Below, one piece after another: positions 13,433-25,445 of a stretch of 64,000 bases of DNA. The stretch lies in NCBI RefSeq assembly GCF_028476545.1, contig NW_026733216.1:48501-112500 (forward strand), in the 5' to 3' direction. The stretch comes from Physella acuta (Eukaryota > Mollusca > Gastropoda > Physidae). The notes beneath the pieces are model-generated. The model searched no databases and was not told the DNA's origin. It saw nothing but the letters and a program-made list of their open reading frames with translations. The position numbers were made by a program, and so were the translations under genes. Every line of letters starts with the position of its first letter. Position 1 is the first letter of the stretch.

Positions 13433-13770
13433 GGGGTCGGCGTGGTCGAGTCGGTAAGGCTCATGGTTGCTAAACCGAAAAGTCTCGAGTTCGAACCCTC
13501 GGGCAGATGAGGCTCGTTAGCTGGGGACAGGCACTCTTCTAGGAGAGACAACTCCAAAATCAAACGACTGCTGCTATGGAAGCAAAGCCAAAAAGAAAAG
13601 CTGGCTGAAATCGGAGTCAATGGCCTCAATGGCGCAAAACCAGTTGACACGTAATCCTTAACTGTGATGGAAGCATGGTCAAGTCGGCAAAGCTCATGGT
13701 TGATAAATTCGGAAAATAAATCTCGAATTCAAACCCTCTGGCAGATAAGGCTCGATCCCTCCCAACACTA
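13433..13770 (+). mobile_element. tRNA-derived SINE (serine-tRNA-like head) with a second partial head
   Basis: The head GTGGTCGAGTCGGTAAGGC ... TTGCTAAACC ... GAGTTCGAACCC reproduces the pol III A and B boxes and looks most like a tRNA-Ser. A related, more decayed head follows at about 13665-13765. The body does not fold as a tRNA, so this is a SINE rather than a tRNA gene. Confidence 0.65.
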
Positions 13771-14507
13771 AAAATGAAGAACGAAGAAGAAGAAGACACA
13801 TTTTCTTAGTTAAAACGCCTCAGAATGTTTTAAAGTATTTATAAACAAAAACATAAGTCAACAAATAAGTATCAAGATGTATGTTTACTAGTTTTGTTAA
13901 CTCTGATTATAAAAAAAAAAATGGCATGACTTTTGTATTAAGTTACGTGAAACTTACAAAATCAAAACACTCTAAGGCCAGATATAAATATAACTATGTA
14001 TGTTCAAACAAACAAATACAGATTTATGGGGTCAATTAGATAACATATATGCTCAAAGAACGTAAAATACTTATAAGTTATTTTATCTTCTTTATTATTA
14101 TCGTTGTTTTTGTGTCATTACCACTCAAATACGGACTAAAGCCGCATGTCGCTGTCCAGTCATGCTCCAGGCTAACGTTACTCTTGTTGTTTGACATACC
14201 ACGACAATTGATTTAAAAGTATATTGCCAGCCATTGACGACATTGTTACAGCATAAAGTGAGTGCAACGTATTTTCATTTAGTGTCATTTGATATTTCTT
14301 TATCTCGATCTGTCCAAATGACGCGGTTGTAATATCTCACAATCAAAATAACCTAAACGTGTACACATGTAATGGTTTATAATGTAATGTAAAGTTGTGT
14401 ATTTGAAATTATCGTTTTACTTCTACCTTGTTCTCAAATTTAAGACTGCCAGGGTTATTTATAACTGAACAAAGATTTATATAAAAAAAAACTGTCTCAA
14501 AATTCGT

Positions 14508-14708
14508 TTAATATTCTTTATTTGTGAGCAATGTGGAGGAATCAGAATTTACATTTGTCTTAGATTTGCCAGGCATTGTATTTCTTAACAAATCTATGTT
14601 TTCCTCACTCTCATTAGCGCACAAAAGTAGATCTCTTGCTTTAAAGATTCTGGTCTCGTTTAAATAATTCAGTAAGAGGTCAGCATTAAAACTGGAATTT
14701 GTTCGGCC
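14508..14708 (-). other. Coding-like segment with splice acceptor, 66 codons, unknown
   Basis: A minus-strand acceptor (GAAAATTTAG|GGCCGAAC) is followed by an open phase-0 frame of 66 codons that ends in a stop. The composition is protein-like (GRTNSSFNADLLLNYLNETR...). It lies 300 bp past the gene C stop, so it could be an alternative last exon of gene C or an unrelated relic. A weakly similar phrase (NT.MPGK.K) occurs in the ORF at 46861-47055. No family is recognised. Confidence 0.25.
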
Positions 14709-15005
14709 CTAAATTTTCAACTACTTCTTGGAGTATATATTAGTTTACGAATCTCCATCAAAGTCATAACAGATGTACATTATCGAATACTGTAATTAGT
14801 GCGAACAGATTGTTTTTCTGCTTTTAATTTTTTTAATGTTTCAAATGTTAACAGTGCTGAAAGAAGAAGAATTTACAATACAGGGTTGACACAAAACTTA
14901 TGCAAGGAAAAATAATTGTCAGAAGCCAATCATTTTTCGGACGTGTGGACTGCAGCTCAATTTCCACGAGTTGTAAGTTGAAAGATGTTTCTTGGATTAA
15001 CCAAG

Positions 15006-16231
15006 TTAAACACTAAAGTCACTGACTTGCATGCTCGTTTCAAGAGAGATTAATGCCGTTAGTGACGTGGGGAACAAGCTGATGACGTCACAGCAAAACC
15101 TATCGTCGATGTAAATTAAAAACTTGTCAGCTCTCACGAGGATGTAGTGGCTGACTGTTCGGTTGATGACGTAAGTGTCAAAGGTCAACCGCTTACCCTC
15201 AGGGCTCCAGACGGTGTTGTTTTTGATGGCGAGAGACAGCCTCAATCTGCCGGAGACGTCGACAGCAGAGGTCATCTGTAAATTGTAGTTACTTTGGTTG
15301 ATGATTAGGTACAATGTAAAGAAGTCACGTTCCCTGTATAGACCGGTCAGCTGTATCTGTTGAAAAACAAAGTTACTGTTTTATATTTTAAAATATTTTC
15401 TCTTTTTTTTTAAAGAGTTAAATCGCTGTTGAACATGTACCTGGTTATGTAAATGCAGATTATTCTAATATGTGTTGGGATGTGCAATGGAGTCTTGCAA
15501 AAATCTTTGACTAACCCAAAATATCAAGTTCCATTGTTCGGAGTTCGCTATACGTCACTCAGCCCACCTAAGGGTTACTAAATGGAGTTGGTAAAGCAAT
15601 AGGTAGCTGGACATAGTATGGGCCTGACTAGCCCTTCTTATGATGAAGACGAAGTTCATATTTAACTCTTCTAATCGATCTACTCTAAACGGGTAAATTG
15701 GTTTCAATGGAAATCTGAGTTATTAAAGAATACCCAAAACTAATTGTCGATTACTGAACACATATTCGTATTTATTATTCATAGAATTGTTATTCCAATA
15801 CAGTGTAATTTTAGCATATAAGATTATATACTTACCATTGTGCCAAGCGGTAAACCATTGACACTTACACGTGCAAGTGTTGAAAAACCCTGAAATACTT
15901 TTGTTCTGGGCATGAGAAGATAACTCGATGTATAAAACACGAGGCCAGTTGCTGTACTTGCCTCACACGAATAACAAGACTGATTAGCTCCACTGAAGAT
16001 ATAAGAGATGTTAGAGTTCTGTGATAGAAATTTCCTGCCACAACTTAACACTGACGAAACCTTCTCTATTTCTGATGAGTTTTCCAGACATCCGTCTAAG
16101 TGTAGGCCAGGAAAGTCTTGTACCTTTGTGTAACATTGTGTAACAGTTTTCATTTTGTTACACGATGTAATGTTGACGGTCGAGGTTGAAATTTTTACAA
16201 GTAACGTAAAGTAAAACAAGTATGCGCGCAT
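15006..16231 (-). CDS. Secreted six-cysteine plus galectin-like protein, gene C (2 exons, 248 aa)
   Basis: Exon 1 is 16231..15836 and exon 2 is 15356..15006. The donor is ATG|GTAAGTA and the acceptor TTTTCAACAG|ATACAG, phase 0. I start at the inner methionine (MRAYLFYFTLLVKISTST), because it gives a signal peptide of the same length as gene A; an upstream in-frame ATG at 16276 would bury it. The six-cysteine core is nearly identical to the other copies. The galectin-like part has VNGLPLGTM before the intron, then FFTLYLIIN, NTVWSPEGKR, HYILVRADKFLIYIDDRFCC and a final strand. W is kept and E..R is partly kept; the H-x-N-x-R motif is absent. The intron is 479 bp. Confidence 0.83.
15525..15660 (+). 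mobile_element. Possible SINE body fragment in the gene C intron
   Basis: The phrases CGTCACTCAGCCCACCTAAG.GGTTACTAA and the following text loosely match the body of the window's SINE family (CCACCCAGCTCTGATGGGTACC). No head is visible. Weak. Confidence 0.25.
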
Positions 16232-17318
16232 TTCTATATTGTAATGTGCTGTGCACAATGAAATAAAGTAATTCAACTAACCCGATGCTAAGTTGTATCA
16301 AACTAAATATTTTCCCAACTCGACAACTCAATTATGGTCTTTCTTTCAGTGTTGCGTGTAACAATAACATTTTTAAATGCTGAATCGATATATTCGTTAC
16401 AATCGATATTTCCCTTTTCATTAAAATATCAAACCGGACACGACGCAATGCATATGTAAACGCCAATCAAACACTGAAGTCCTCTGCATAGTATTTAAAT
16501 TAAAAGGTTGTGCTACAGAAACATTTATAAGCTGTTTCATCACGGTTGAAAGACCTTACTCTGGTCATAGCCTACTCTTATGCGTTCTTTTCAAATGAAT
16601 GATAAGTAATGATCTTTATACGTTTTAGTTTAATTTTATCAACTAACCTTTTAACAAAATATTTCATTTATGAAACATAGAGTCAATTGTATTTATATGC
16701 TTGTAAATCATTTTAAAATTTCATATTTTAAACTCATATTTTAAATTATTACAAACTTTTATGACATATTTTTATTGTTATGTTGATATACACAATTATA
16801 AAGAATTTTATATAGCTAATTGTTTTTTTTATCATTGAAAATTTTTAGTATTAGCAATGAACTCACGTTATTTAACACACTTAAAAACTGCACTGATAAT
16901 TTTCGCGTGTTATGTAAGTTATACATATCTAACCATCAACCATTTTAGTAAAATTCAAACAAACGCCAAATGGAATCGTCGCTTCATAACATTTCTACAA
17001 CATTTCTCATTTATCCGGCGATTATAAGCAGTCATTTCTTCTTTAAATAATTCATAAAAACCGTACATTTTTATCATAATAAATGGCAGCTAAAAATGCT
17101 GCGATATTATAATTAACTTACAGTAATGAATATTTAGAATAATAATGTAAATGCATGCTTTTTTATGTTTTACTTTGTATACAAGCTAATGAAAAAGTTA
17201 TAAACTAAAAATGAAAAATCATTGAATACAAAACTAAGTCAATAAAACATGAAAATAAGGTATAGGTTTTCAAAATAATATAACGGCAAGCATGCGCTGG
17301 CTTTAATCACATCCAGTT
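16232..17318. other. AT-rich upstream flank of gene C, no other gene seen
   Basis: It contains the 5' UTR and promoter region of gene C. No further gene or repeat is recognised before the MITE at 17327. Confidence 0.5.
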
Positions 17319-17326
17319 TCAAATTG

Positions 17327-17550
17327 CAGAGGCGTAGCGACCCTTCCCGGCGCCCGGGGACAAACTTTTCGATTTGCACACCCCCCCCCCTCAAGATTTC
17401 GATTAGCACCCCCCCCCCCACTCAAACTTTCGATTTGCACCCCCCTAAACCTTTCAATTTATTTTTCCAACCCATTTTGGCGCCTCCTAAGGTCGGCGCC
17501 CGGGGATTTATGTCCCCCCCGCCCCCCCCCCCCCCCTCGCTACGCTACTG
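17327..17550. mobile_element. hAT-type MITE with CAGAGGCGTAGCGA ends
   Basis: The ends are CAGAGGCGTAGCGA and TCGCTACGCTACTG. The 8-bp flanks are TCAAATTG (17319-17326) and TCAAGTTG (17551-17558), a target duplication with one mismatch. The interior repeats a unit of CTTTCGATTTGCACCCCCCC type. The 8-bp duplication and the CAG..CTG termini fit the hAT superfamily. The ORF across it is a C-tract artefact. Confidence 0.85.
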
Positions 17551-17872
17551 TCAAGTTGATTTACGCGTTGAAGCGCTCTTGTATACGCTGTTTCTTTTGA
17601 GGAAAAGCTTGTTAAATACTATTGATTCTTTTAATTGTTATGACGATACAAAAAAATTAGCAGCAGAATGTTCACTTTTGTGTTTAAAAAAGGGGAGAAA
17701 ACCATTATTGTAAAATAAAATTTAGAAAATATAGAGTTAATTCCCTCTAATACACTCTATAAAAATCTTAAAAGTGAGTAAAAACCCTTGAGGCGTAAAA
17801 ACAACTTTTAGCAAATTCTCAGTTTAAAATATTTTAGACTACTTATTGTGGTGATGTCATGTGTATGAAAGG

Positions 17873-18497
17873 CGTGCACGTGGGACGGATCACTGCGTGC
17901 GAATATGAGTAAAGTAGTGTTACGCAAGGTCGGGTGTGTTGACGTGTATGTTGTTGTACGGAGTGAACGAGGGTAACAAGGGAAGCGACTGGTGTACGTG
18001 GGACGGATCACTGCGTGCGAATGTGAGTAAAGTAGTGTTACGCAAGGTCGGGTGTGTTGACGTGTATGTTGTTGTACGGAGTGAACGAGGGTAACAAGGG
18101 AAGCGACTGGTCGAGTGACAGCGCAGTGTTGACGTGTATGTTGTTGTACGGAGTGAACGAGGGTAACAAGGGAAGCGACTGGTCGAGTGACAGCGTGTGT
18201 GTTGACGTGTATGTTGTTGTTGTACGGAGTGAACGAGGGTAACAAGGGAAGCGACTGGTCGAGTGACAGCGGGTGTGTTGACGTGTACGTTGTTGTACGG
18301 AGTGAACGAGGGTAACAAGGGAAGCGACTGGTCGAGTGACAGCGCTCTGTTGACGTGTATGTTGTTGTACGGAGTGAACGAGGGTAACAAGGGAAGCGAC
18401 TGGTCGAGTGACAGCGTGTGTGTTGACGTGTATGTTGTTGTACGGAGTGAACGAGGGTAACAAGGGAAGCGACTGGTCGAGTGACAGCGGGTGTGTT
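17873..18497. repeat. Minisatellite, 73-bp units with two longer 113-bp units
   Basis: About seven copies of a unit containing GTTGACGTGTATGTTGTTGT, ACGGAGTGAACGAGGGTAAC and GGTCGAGTGACAGC. The first two copies instead carry a longer insert (GGGACGGATCACTGCGTGCG). Copies are nearly identical, indicating recent amplification. ORFs on both strands are by-products of the repeat. Confidence 0.93.
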
Positions 18498-18689
18498 GTG
18501 AGCGGGGAATAGAGGTGTATAGGGATGAACGGAGGGGGGCGAGTTAAAATCTGGAGTAGGAAGTGACAGTTGCTGTTTGAGGAGGACAAGATAAAGGAAT
18601 AGGATTAAACCGTCTGTTGTTATCTAACTTCATAGAGTTCTGTTGTTCTTTATAAGCGGTGTGTGTAGGAGAGTCCTGAAGCCCTCTTG

Positions 18690-18691
<2 letters not shown>

Positions 18692-18774
<83 letters not shown>

Positions 18775-18822
18775 TTATATATATATATATATATATTTAT
18801 TTATTTATTTATTTATTTATTT
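18692..18822. repeat. (AT)n then (TTTA)n microsatellite
   Basis: About 95 bp of AT dinucleotides followed by a TTTA tetranucleotide run. Confidence 0.93.
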
Positions 18823-19149
18823 CTGTAAGTAAAGAATTAACGAAGTATTGTAAAAAGGGCGTTACAGTGAAGTATTAAAAATGCATTCATGTACGTTTTT
18901 TTTTTATTTTCTGTTTTTTAGTCATGCCATTCTGTTATAATTAATTTTTTTTTCCTTTTAAAAAACTTTTTGGATTAATTTAGATGTTTTTCCACAAATA
19001 AAAAATTAGTTCATCTCATCTAACGGTCGGTTTAAAAATCATCAGGTAACAAGAATAGTAACACATTTTTGTTTTATTCGGTTAGCTTTCTAGGTAAATT
19101 AGACTTTTTGTTCCAGGTCTACTGCTCATGTAGATGCTGTTTGAAATTT

Positions 19150-19675
19150 TTTTGTAGAAGAATGAGATCCATATAAACGATCTCAAGGCTCTTTCTGCAA
19201 GACTTTATGGCTGCATGATATCCATAAAAAAAGTTCCGCAAAATCTCCTTTCCAAGGTCTTTACTTTATGGCTGTATGATATTCATAAAGGAGATGCTCA
19301 AGATCTTCTCTCCAATGCCCTTTACTTTGTTATAGTATTAGATAAATGTAAAAGATCTCAAAGATCTTCTGTCGCAGGCCTTTACTTTATAGCTGTATTA
19401 GATCCATAAAAACATCCGCAAGATCTTCTATCCAAGGCCTTTTACTTTGTAGTTGCATGAGATCCATATAAAAGATCTCAAAGATCTTCTGTCGCAGGCC
19501 TTTACTTTATAAAACTATGAGATCCATAGAAAAGTTCTCAAGGGTCTTCTCTCCAAGATTTTTAACTTGTAGCAGTATGAGATACATATGAAATATCTTA
19601 GAGACCATCTGTCCAAAGCCTTTACTCTGTAGAAGTAAGAGATGCATATTGAATCTTAGAAACCTTCTCTCTCCA
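19150..19675. repeat. Degenerate tandem array, ~62-bp unit
   Basis: About eight imperfect copies of a unit with GAGATCCATA, AAAGATCTCAAAGATCTTCT, and CCAAGGCCTTTACTTT.TA. Divergence between copies is much higher than in the 17.9-kb minisatellite. The array lies 3' of the GPCR gene at 19850. Confidence 0.85.
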
Positions 19676-19849
19676 ACCGTAAGTTTATCGCATGCGCCAT
19701 ACTTCAGGATCGACCTAATGCCTCGTTAAAAAACATTTCAGAAAGCTGTTCCCATACTCTTTGACCGTATACAACCGTGAACTTCCAGCGCATGATCAAA
19801 CGCCGAAAGGTTTACAGGACTGTATCAAGAGTTTGATCGAGTCAGGCGT

Positions 19850-22800
19850 TTATTGGATAACTTCTTGAGACGTGCTAGGATCGGAACTCACCGGCACAAT
19901 TCTATTAGTGGCGAATGCTCGTGACGTCAGAGCTGTGTTGAAGCGTGTCACGGTGACACTTTCCTCCGGCAGGTAGACGGCGGCGAAGACCTTGGGCAGG
20001 AAGAGAAACACCAGCGCCACCGTGTGGTTGAGGATGAGCGAGACGGAGAGCAGCAGCACACGGACGTACTCACGTCCAGCCGTGAAGTAGGTGGGGATGA
20101 AGGCCAGCCAGATGACCAGCGTGGTGGACACGCACATCGAGATGAACCGGGACTCGTTGAAGTTGTCCGGAAGTTTCCGGGTCTTGAAGGCGAAGACGGA
20201 ACAAAGGGAGACAAGGACGAGGTTGTAGGCCAGGAAGGACGATAACCCTGGGAGAGTCATGTCACAGTTGAGCTCCACGAATTTTTCTGTGGCGACGGGT
20301 TGGGTTTTCTTGGCCGTTGGTCGGTACACGACGTACATGTAGATACAGAGGCCAATCTGAAAAATAAATAGACTTAAAAGTGTTATATTTCTAAACCTAT
20401 CCACAATTTAAGCATATTTTCTTAATGTATAGGTGTTGAGAATTAAGTAACGCAAGTAATTTCAAGAGATTAGAATGTTACAAAACTTAATATCTTTAAA
20501 TATACTAATTACTAATACAAGCACACAAACCAAACATGCAGTATTGATATTCAACACAACTACGAGTTTTGCGCAATCAAATTAGCCTGCATTTTATCAC
20601 ACATGTACAATTTTCCATAAAATTTCAGCCAAGCACATTTTTCGACTCTATCAGCACAGCCATGTATTTATAGAAAATAACCGTCAATTGCGGCTAACCG
20701 TTTAAACCTGAGTTGACTTGATATAATTGTTATAACCATAATCGTCTCTTCGCTGGCCTGCCATTTACGACATCAATAAAAAATTTCCTGCGTTTCATGG
20801 GAGAAGGAAGAAATTTTTCAATGCTAATGATGTCGTAAAAACTAGAAGTGGATTCTACGTCGTAAAACACAGCGGGGTGGCAATGAATACAGAACGTCGC
20901 TAAACTGTTCGATACAGCAGTATCGAATTTTAAGCGTCCACAAAATGACTTCAGTTTCGTTAACCAAAAAAAATTTCAATATAAACTCGATTTCTCACAT
21001 ATTGCATCAAAATATTTGACTAGAGCAAGAATTGTCCGATTTTGTTTTCGTCAGCTGTAAAAATCTCACTGATATCTTGACGAGGAAGAGTTCGATTGAA
21101 AAATGCCATTTCGCTAACGGGTGTTAAAGGTCGAATGTCAAGTTGGTTTAATGCACACTCACGCACACTAATACACACTCACGCACACTAATGCGAACTC
21201 ACGCACACTCATGCACACTAATGTACACTAATGCTCACTCACGCACACTTATACAAACTCACGCACGCTAATACACACTCACACACAATCACGCACGCTG
21301 ATGATTATACACATTCGTTTTTTTTATTCTTTGCAGGCAGGGATAAGAGTTGTGATCGATTGAGTTTACCGGGCAGATAATTGAAAGATATATGTATATA
21401 TGTATATATTGATTTGTAAATATAGTATCATGAAAATTAACTGTATTCAATACACAACTAATTTTATTTTTTTATTAAGAGGGTTTAATAATATGTACTT
21501 TATTTTATGTATGGTGATAGTTGAAATCAAATCCTGAAAAAAAGATTCGTACTTCTGACTAAATTGAAATGTTGGAAAAAAACAAAAAATATTTCAGAAT
21601 ACATCATGAATTTTTACTCTGTACGGTTAAACGGCCAATAGATATTCACATTAAACCATCGATTATACGTCTTGACCAATTCGATTTTAAACCGTAATTA
21701 TGAAATAAAATGTGAAATATTAGCATAACCAAGACCATATATTTACCTGAATGAGAATCAAAACCATCGACATGATGATCTGAGACTGGGGACTAACGAA
21801 CCTGGGTCTCTTGTTGGTTTTACTGCTGTGCTGGAAGATTCTGAAGATCCGAACGGCCTTGACCAACAGCGGCGCGTAAAGGGTTGCGAAGCTGAGACAG
21901 AACATGAAGTACAGGACACCGCAGGTGTTGGGGGTGGGGTAGCTCTGGAAACTTATGACTGTGACGTAGCCAGCGAATATGGCGAGAATCTGGATCAGGC
22001 TTAACTCCCTGCTTGCGGCCTTGATAACGCGGTTTTCGCGTAGATAAATATAAGATGCGGTGACGTAACACGTGACTAATAAAGCTACAACAGCAAAACT
22101 GATTTGAATAATTGATAAGGGGCTGGACATGCCAGGGTGACTTAAGGAAATGGGTACACATGTTGTGTAGTTGGTTTCCGGGTCTGGCCAGGTGAATGGC
22201 TCGCACTCCTGGCAAGCTGTGTTCTTGTTGATTATCCTCTCATTGTTACGACAAAACCTGCAGTCCCAGCAACAAGCAGGCGTTTTCTGGATCTTGTACT
22301 CACCCACAACACACGGCCGGCTACACACAGACTCGGGACGGTTGGGTGAGGGAGAGTTTATGTCTAGAGAAATTATTCTTTCCAGCACTTTAAGATGACT
22401 CCAAGAAATATCGCTGTCAGAGTATGTTATATTTCCTGACGACACGTCATAATAAGCCACATCTCTCATTATAATTCCAGCCTTCGCCGGCTCTTTAGGA
22501 TTTCCGTAACCAAACGGCAACTCAACAGCATCGTACACCATCTGATGTATGACGTACTTCCCTATTGAGTCACCGTTAGGGTCAAAGTTGATAATCCCGC
22601 TGTAACCTTTGAACTGCTCCCCTTGTAAATATCTATACACCACATCACTTTTCACGCATTCACGAACGGCAACTCCTGTGGCATTGGGACATAAAGCTGA
22701 GATAACTCTGTGTGCTGCATAAGCAAGGGCAAGAACTGAGTCCATGCATAAAGTCGGAAGAGTTAGAAAATCAAATTTAGCCGCATGTAGTAAAATGACA

Positions 22801-23951
22801 TTTCTATCACACGTACCTAAACTGAAGGAGCATCCAAGCAGGCTCTCCCATGTTGAATTAAACCAGGGATTTAAACTACTCAAGACAGACTGTCTCTCTA
22901 TGTAGGAATAAAATTCTTTCACCAAAGGCGCGAAATAAGAGAAAACAAACGACCCGTTTACGACTTCCTTCACGGCCGTCAGCGTCTCCGTCGTTGCCAC
23001 GGCAACGGCGTCGCTACATAACCAAATAAACTGCCCAGTACCGTTGAGCCTGTCCACCGCCAAAGCTAAATTAATGAAGGGTGCTATGTCGATAAACACG
23101 ACGACAACACGCGCACGAGGGTAGGTGAGTAGATCCAGAGCTACGTCGTCCATGTTGTCGGTGTTCTTTATACGACGCCACGTCGCTAAGCAGATGTTGT
23201 AGTCCGGAGCTGCTGATTTGATCGTGTCGAACGCCCTCTCTCCGTACGTTCCTTCTGTGTAAACCACAGATATATACGACCAGCCGTTGTCAGAGATAAA
23301 CTTTAATATGCCCACTGCTTGGTACTTATCAGGACTAACCACTCTAAAGAAATACGGATGATTGCTTTTATCACTAAACTCATCCGATGTTGTTGAATAA
23401 CCAATGAGTGGTATTTTAGCAGCGGTGTAGAGGAAAGATATCGGAGCAGCAGAGACGCTCAGTACAGGAGAAATAACTCCAAAAACATCATAAGACGGAA
23501 GCGGACTCTGCGCTGTGTTTTGCGAAGACTGGTTCGCAATTTCATGTTTTTCGCAAGTACTCTCTAAACGAGGTAAAAACGCCAGCGACTGGGCTATGGC
23601 TGTAGATTTGGACGAGCAGTCGTTTAAAATATAAAAGCCCAGTGTGATGTTGGGCAGAAGGTTTTCTTGTTGGTTGATCATCTCGACGGCAAACGCCACG
23701 GATTCCGTCAGCTCTATCGTCCAGGATCCCGGAAACACGACGTCTGTGCATGCGTTGTCTGACGAGGATTGTGTCGCCATCATCAGGGCCCCTATGTTGA
23801 TGTCGCCTGGTTTGGCATACACTCGTCTGTCCAGTCCGTAGAACAGAACATCACTGGTTGTAGGTTCTAATCCACACTGGCATCTAACCATGAATCTTAA
23901 TGTAATCATCATTGTAAAACACACACAAATATAGATGCATCTATTTTCCAT
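19850..23951 (-). CDS. mGluR-like class C GPCR, gene D (2 exons, 903 aa)
   Basis: Exon 1 is 23951..21747 (735 codons) and exon 2 is 20356..19850. The donor is CAG|GTAAAT and the acceptor TTATTTTTCAG|ATTGGC, phase 0, inside TM4. A signal peptide (1-23) precedes a Venus-flytrap ligand domain (about 30-530), a cysteine-rich linker (CSRPCVVGEY, ACCWDCRFCR, ACQECEPF) and seven TM segments. mGluR hallmarks include SPQSQ at the end of intracellular loop 2, FAFKTRKLPDNFNE in loop 3 and WLAFIPTYF in TM6. Of the mGluR1 ligand contacts, S165, S186, T188, D208, Y236, D318 and K409 have counterparts, but R78 is replaced by Leu81. The tail is short, without a PDZ or Homer motif. AATAAA overlaps the stop. 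A possible 5' UTR acceptor lies just before the ATG. Its close paralogue is gene E. A plasma-membrane amino-acid-type receptor is inferred. Confidence 0.9.
21150..21305. repeat. Degenerate (CACACTCACG / CACACTAATG) tandem repeat in the gene D intron
   Basis: About seven imperfect copies of a roughly 20-bp phrase alternating ACTCACGCACA and CTAATRCACA, within the 1.39-kb intron of gene D. Confidence 0.75.
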
Positions 23952-24545
23952 TGTCAACTGCTGTTCGTTAGGTTACTTATTATGAAAACTGGATTTCTTC
24001 CGAAACGTCCAAGTCAGTCAACAGTTCCTCCAACATCTTGATCTAAATTTCGTCTCTACAAGCTTATACTTTGCTCATGGCATTCGTAAGAGTATTGATT
24101 TCTTCTGAAAGTATAGAGGTGGGAAAATGACATTAATTAGCTACAACACTAAGCCTAATGTTTTTTTTAATCAACCTTGGATGTAATCTCCAATCAGCCT
24201 GTTATTATGAACTGGATTAACTTGTTAAATACCTTATTTAAAAAACAAAACCTGCTTCATATTTTTTTTATTATTCAAGAACTATTTCCACTCCTATGAG
24301 ACTATAGAAATTCAAATTTTGTCATTGAAATGAACGCCCGTAAACCACGAAGTAATAAGTTCGGTGCCTGAGCTCAAGACTAAAGGTTGACCAAAATTCC
24401 TCAACCATCCATTCTTCAACTCCACCCCCAACCACCGAGAACGACCCATCTATATGTATAATGCTCTTCATGAGGAACATGCGAGACACTATGTAAACAC
24501 ACGCAGTTACTGACCCGCTCTCTAGGCATATAGCTACCACCCCCA
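23952..24545. other. Upstream flank of gene D
   Basis: Probable 5' UTR and promoter region of the GPCR. No clear TATA box or further exon could be fixed by eye. Confidence 0.4.
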
Positions 24546-24850
24546 CCATCACCATACTGGTGAGCTAATGTTCACCCTGAATGTTTACAATCTTAGAGCA
24601 GGGTCGAATTAGTAACGGCTAGTATGGGGCAGATAATTAAGCTTTTAAACGATTTGAAACTAAGGAGAGGTAAGAAGTTCTGCTTGATCTTTTCATTGTC
24701 GTCCGTAAACTGTCGTCATGGACTGCTGCTTTCAAGCTGGCAGGAGGGGGGAGTTGGAAGAGAGGATAGTGTCGAATTCACACATTATGAATTACTGAAA
24801 TGTAGGACAAAAATACTAAATAGCGGTGTATGATACGTCGCGGGTCAACT
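24546..24850. repeat. Dispersed repeat homologous to part of the 9.5-kb insertion
   Basis: It shares TGGTGAGCT..TGTTCAC, GGGGCAGATAATT and AAATAGCGG.GTATGATA, and CGCGGGTC..CTCG with 9540-9740 in the same orientation. Both are diverged. Class unknown. Confidence 0.6.
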
Positions 24851-24912
24851 CGTTGCAAATATAAGACTCATGATCAAGAAAATATACTTTGGCGAATTCA
24901 CATAGGTCATAT

Positions 24913-25445
24913 CAGGCAACATCGGTCTAGTGGTAACATGGGTCTAGTGGTAACATGGGTCTAGTGGTAACATGGGTCTAGTGGTAACATGGGTCTAGTG
25001 GCTGGCAACATGGGTCTAGTGGTAACATGGGTCTAGTGGCTGGCAACATGGGTCTAGTGGTAACATGGTTCTAGTGGTAACATGGGTCTAGTGGCTGGCA
25101 ACATGGGTCTAGTGGTAACATGGTTCTAGTGGTAACATGGTTCTAGTGGTAACATGGGTCTAGTGGTAACATGGGTCTAGTGGTAACATGGGTCTAGTGG
25201 CTGGCAACATTGGTCTAGTGGTAACATGGGTCTAGTGGCTGGCAACATTGGTCTAGTGGTAACATGGGTCTAGTGGTAACATGGGTCTAGTTGCAACATG
25301 GGTCTAGTGGTAACATGGGTCTAGTGGTAACATGGGTCTAGTGGCTGGCAACATTGGTCTAGTGGCTACATGGGTCTAATGGTAACATGGGTCTAATGGT
25401 AACATGGGTCTAGTGGTAACATGAGTCTAGTGGTAGCCTTGTTCT
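24913..25445. repeat. Minisatellite, GGTCTAGTGGTAACAT 17-bp unit
   Basis: About 30 copies of a 17-bp unit with a recurring 21-bp variant (GGTCTAGTGGCTGGCAACAT). The variants recur in blocks, which suggests amplification of higher-order groups. There are no unique spacers, so it is not CRISPR-like. Confidence 0.95.

Noticed and set aside
17324-17713. 129-aa proline-rich ORF
   Set aside because: It lies on the C-tract interior of the hAT-type MITE at 17327-17550.
17808-18589. Several 145-183-aa ORFs on the minus strand with PSFTPYNN repeats
   Set aside because: All are frames of the 73-bp minisatellite; units are not multiples of three, so the frames rotate, which is not expected of a repeat protein.
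19948-20245. Ser/Arg-rich and Glu/Gly-rich ORFs overlapping exon 2 of gene D (and same in E and F)
   Set aside because: Shadow frames of a GC-rich exon whose true frame encodes TM5-TM7.
24913-25445. CRISPR-like repeat array
   Set aside because: Units are contiguous with no unique spacers, and the genome is eukaryotic.
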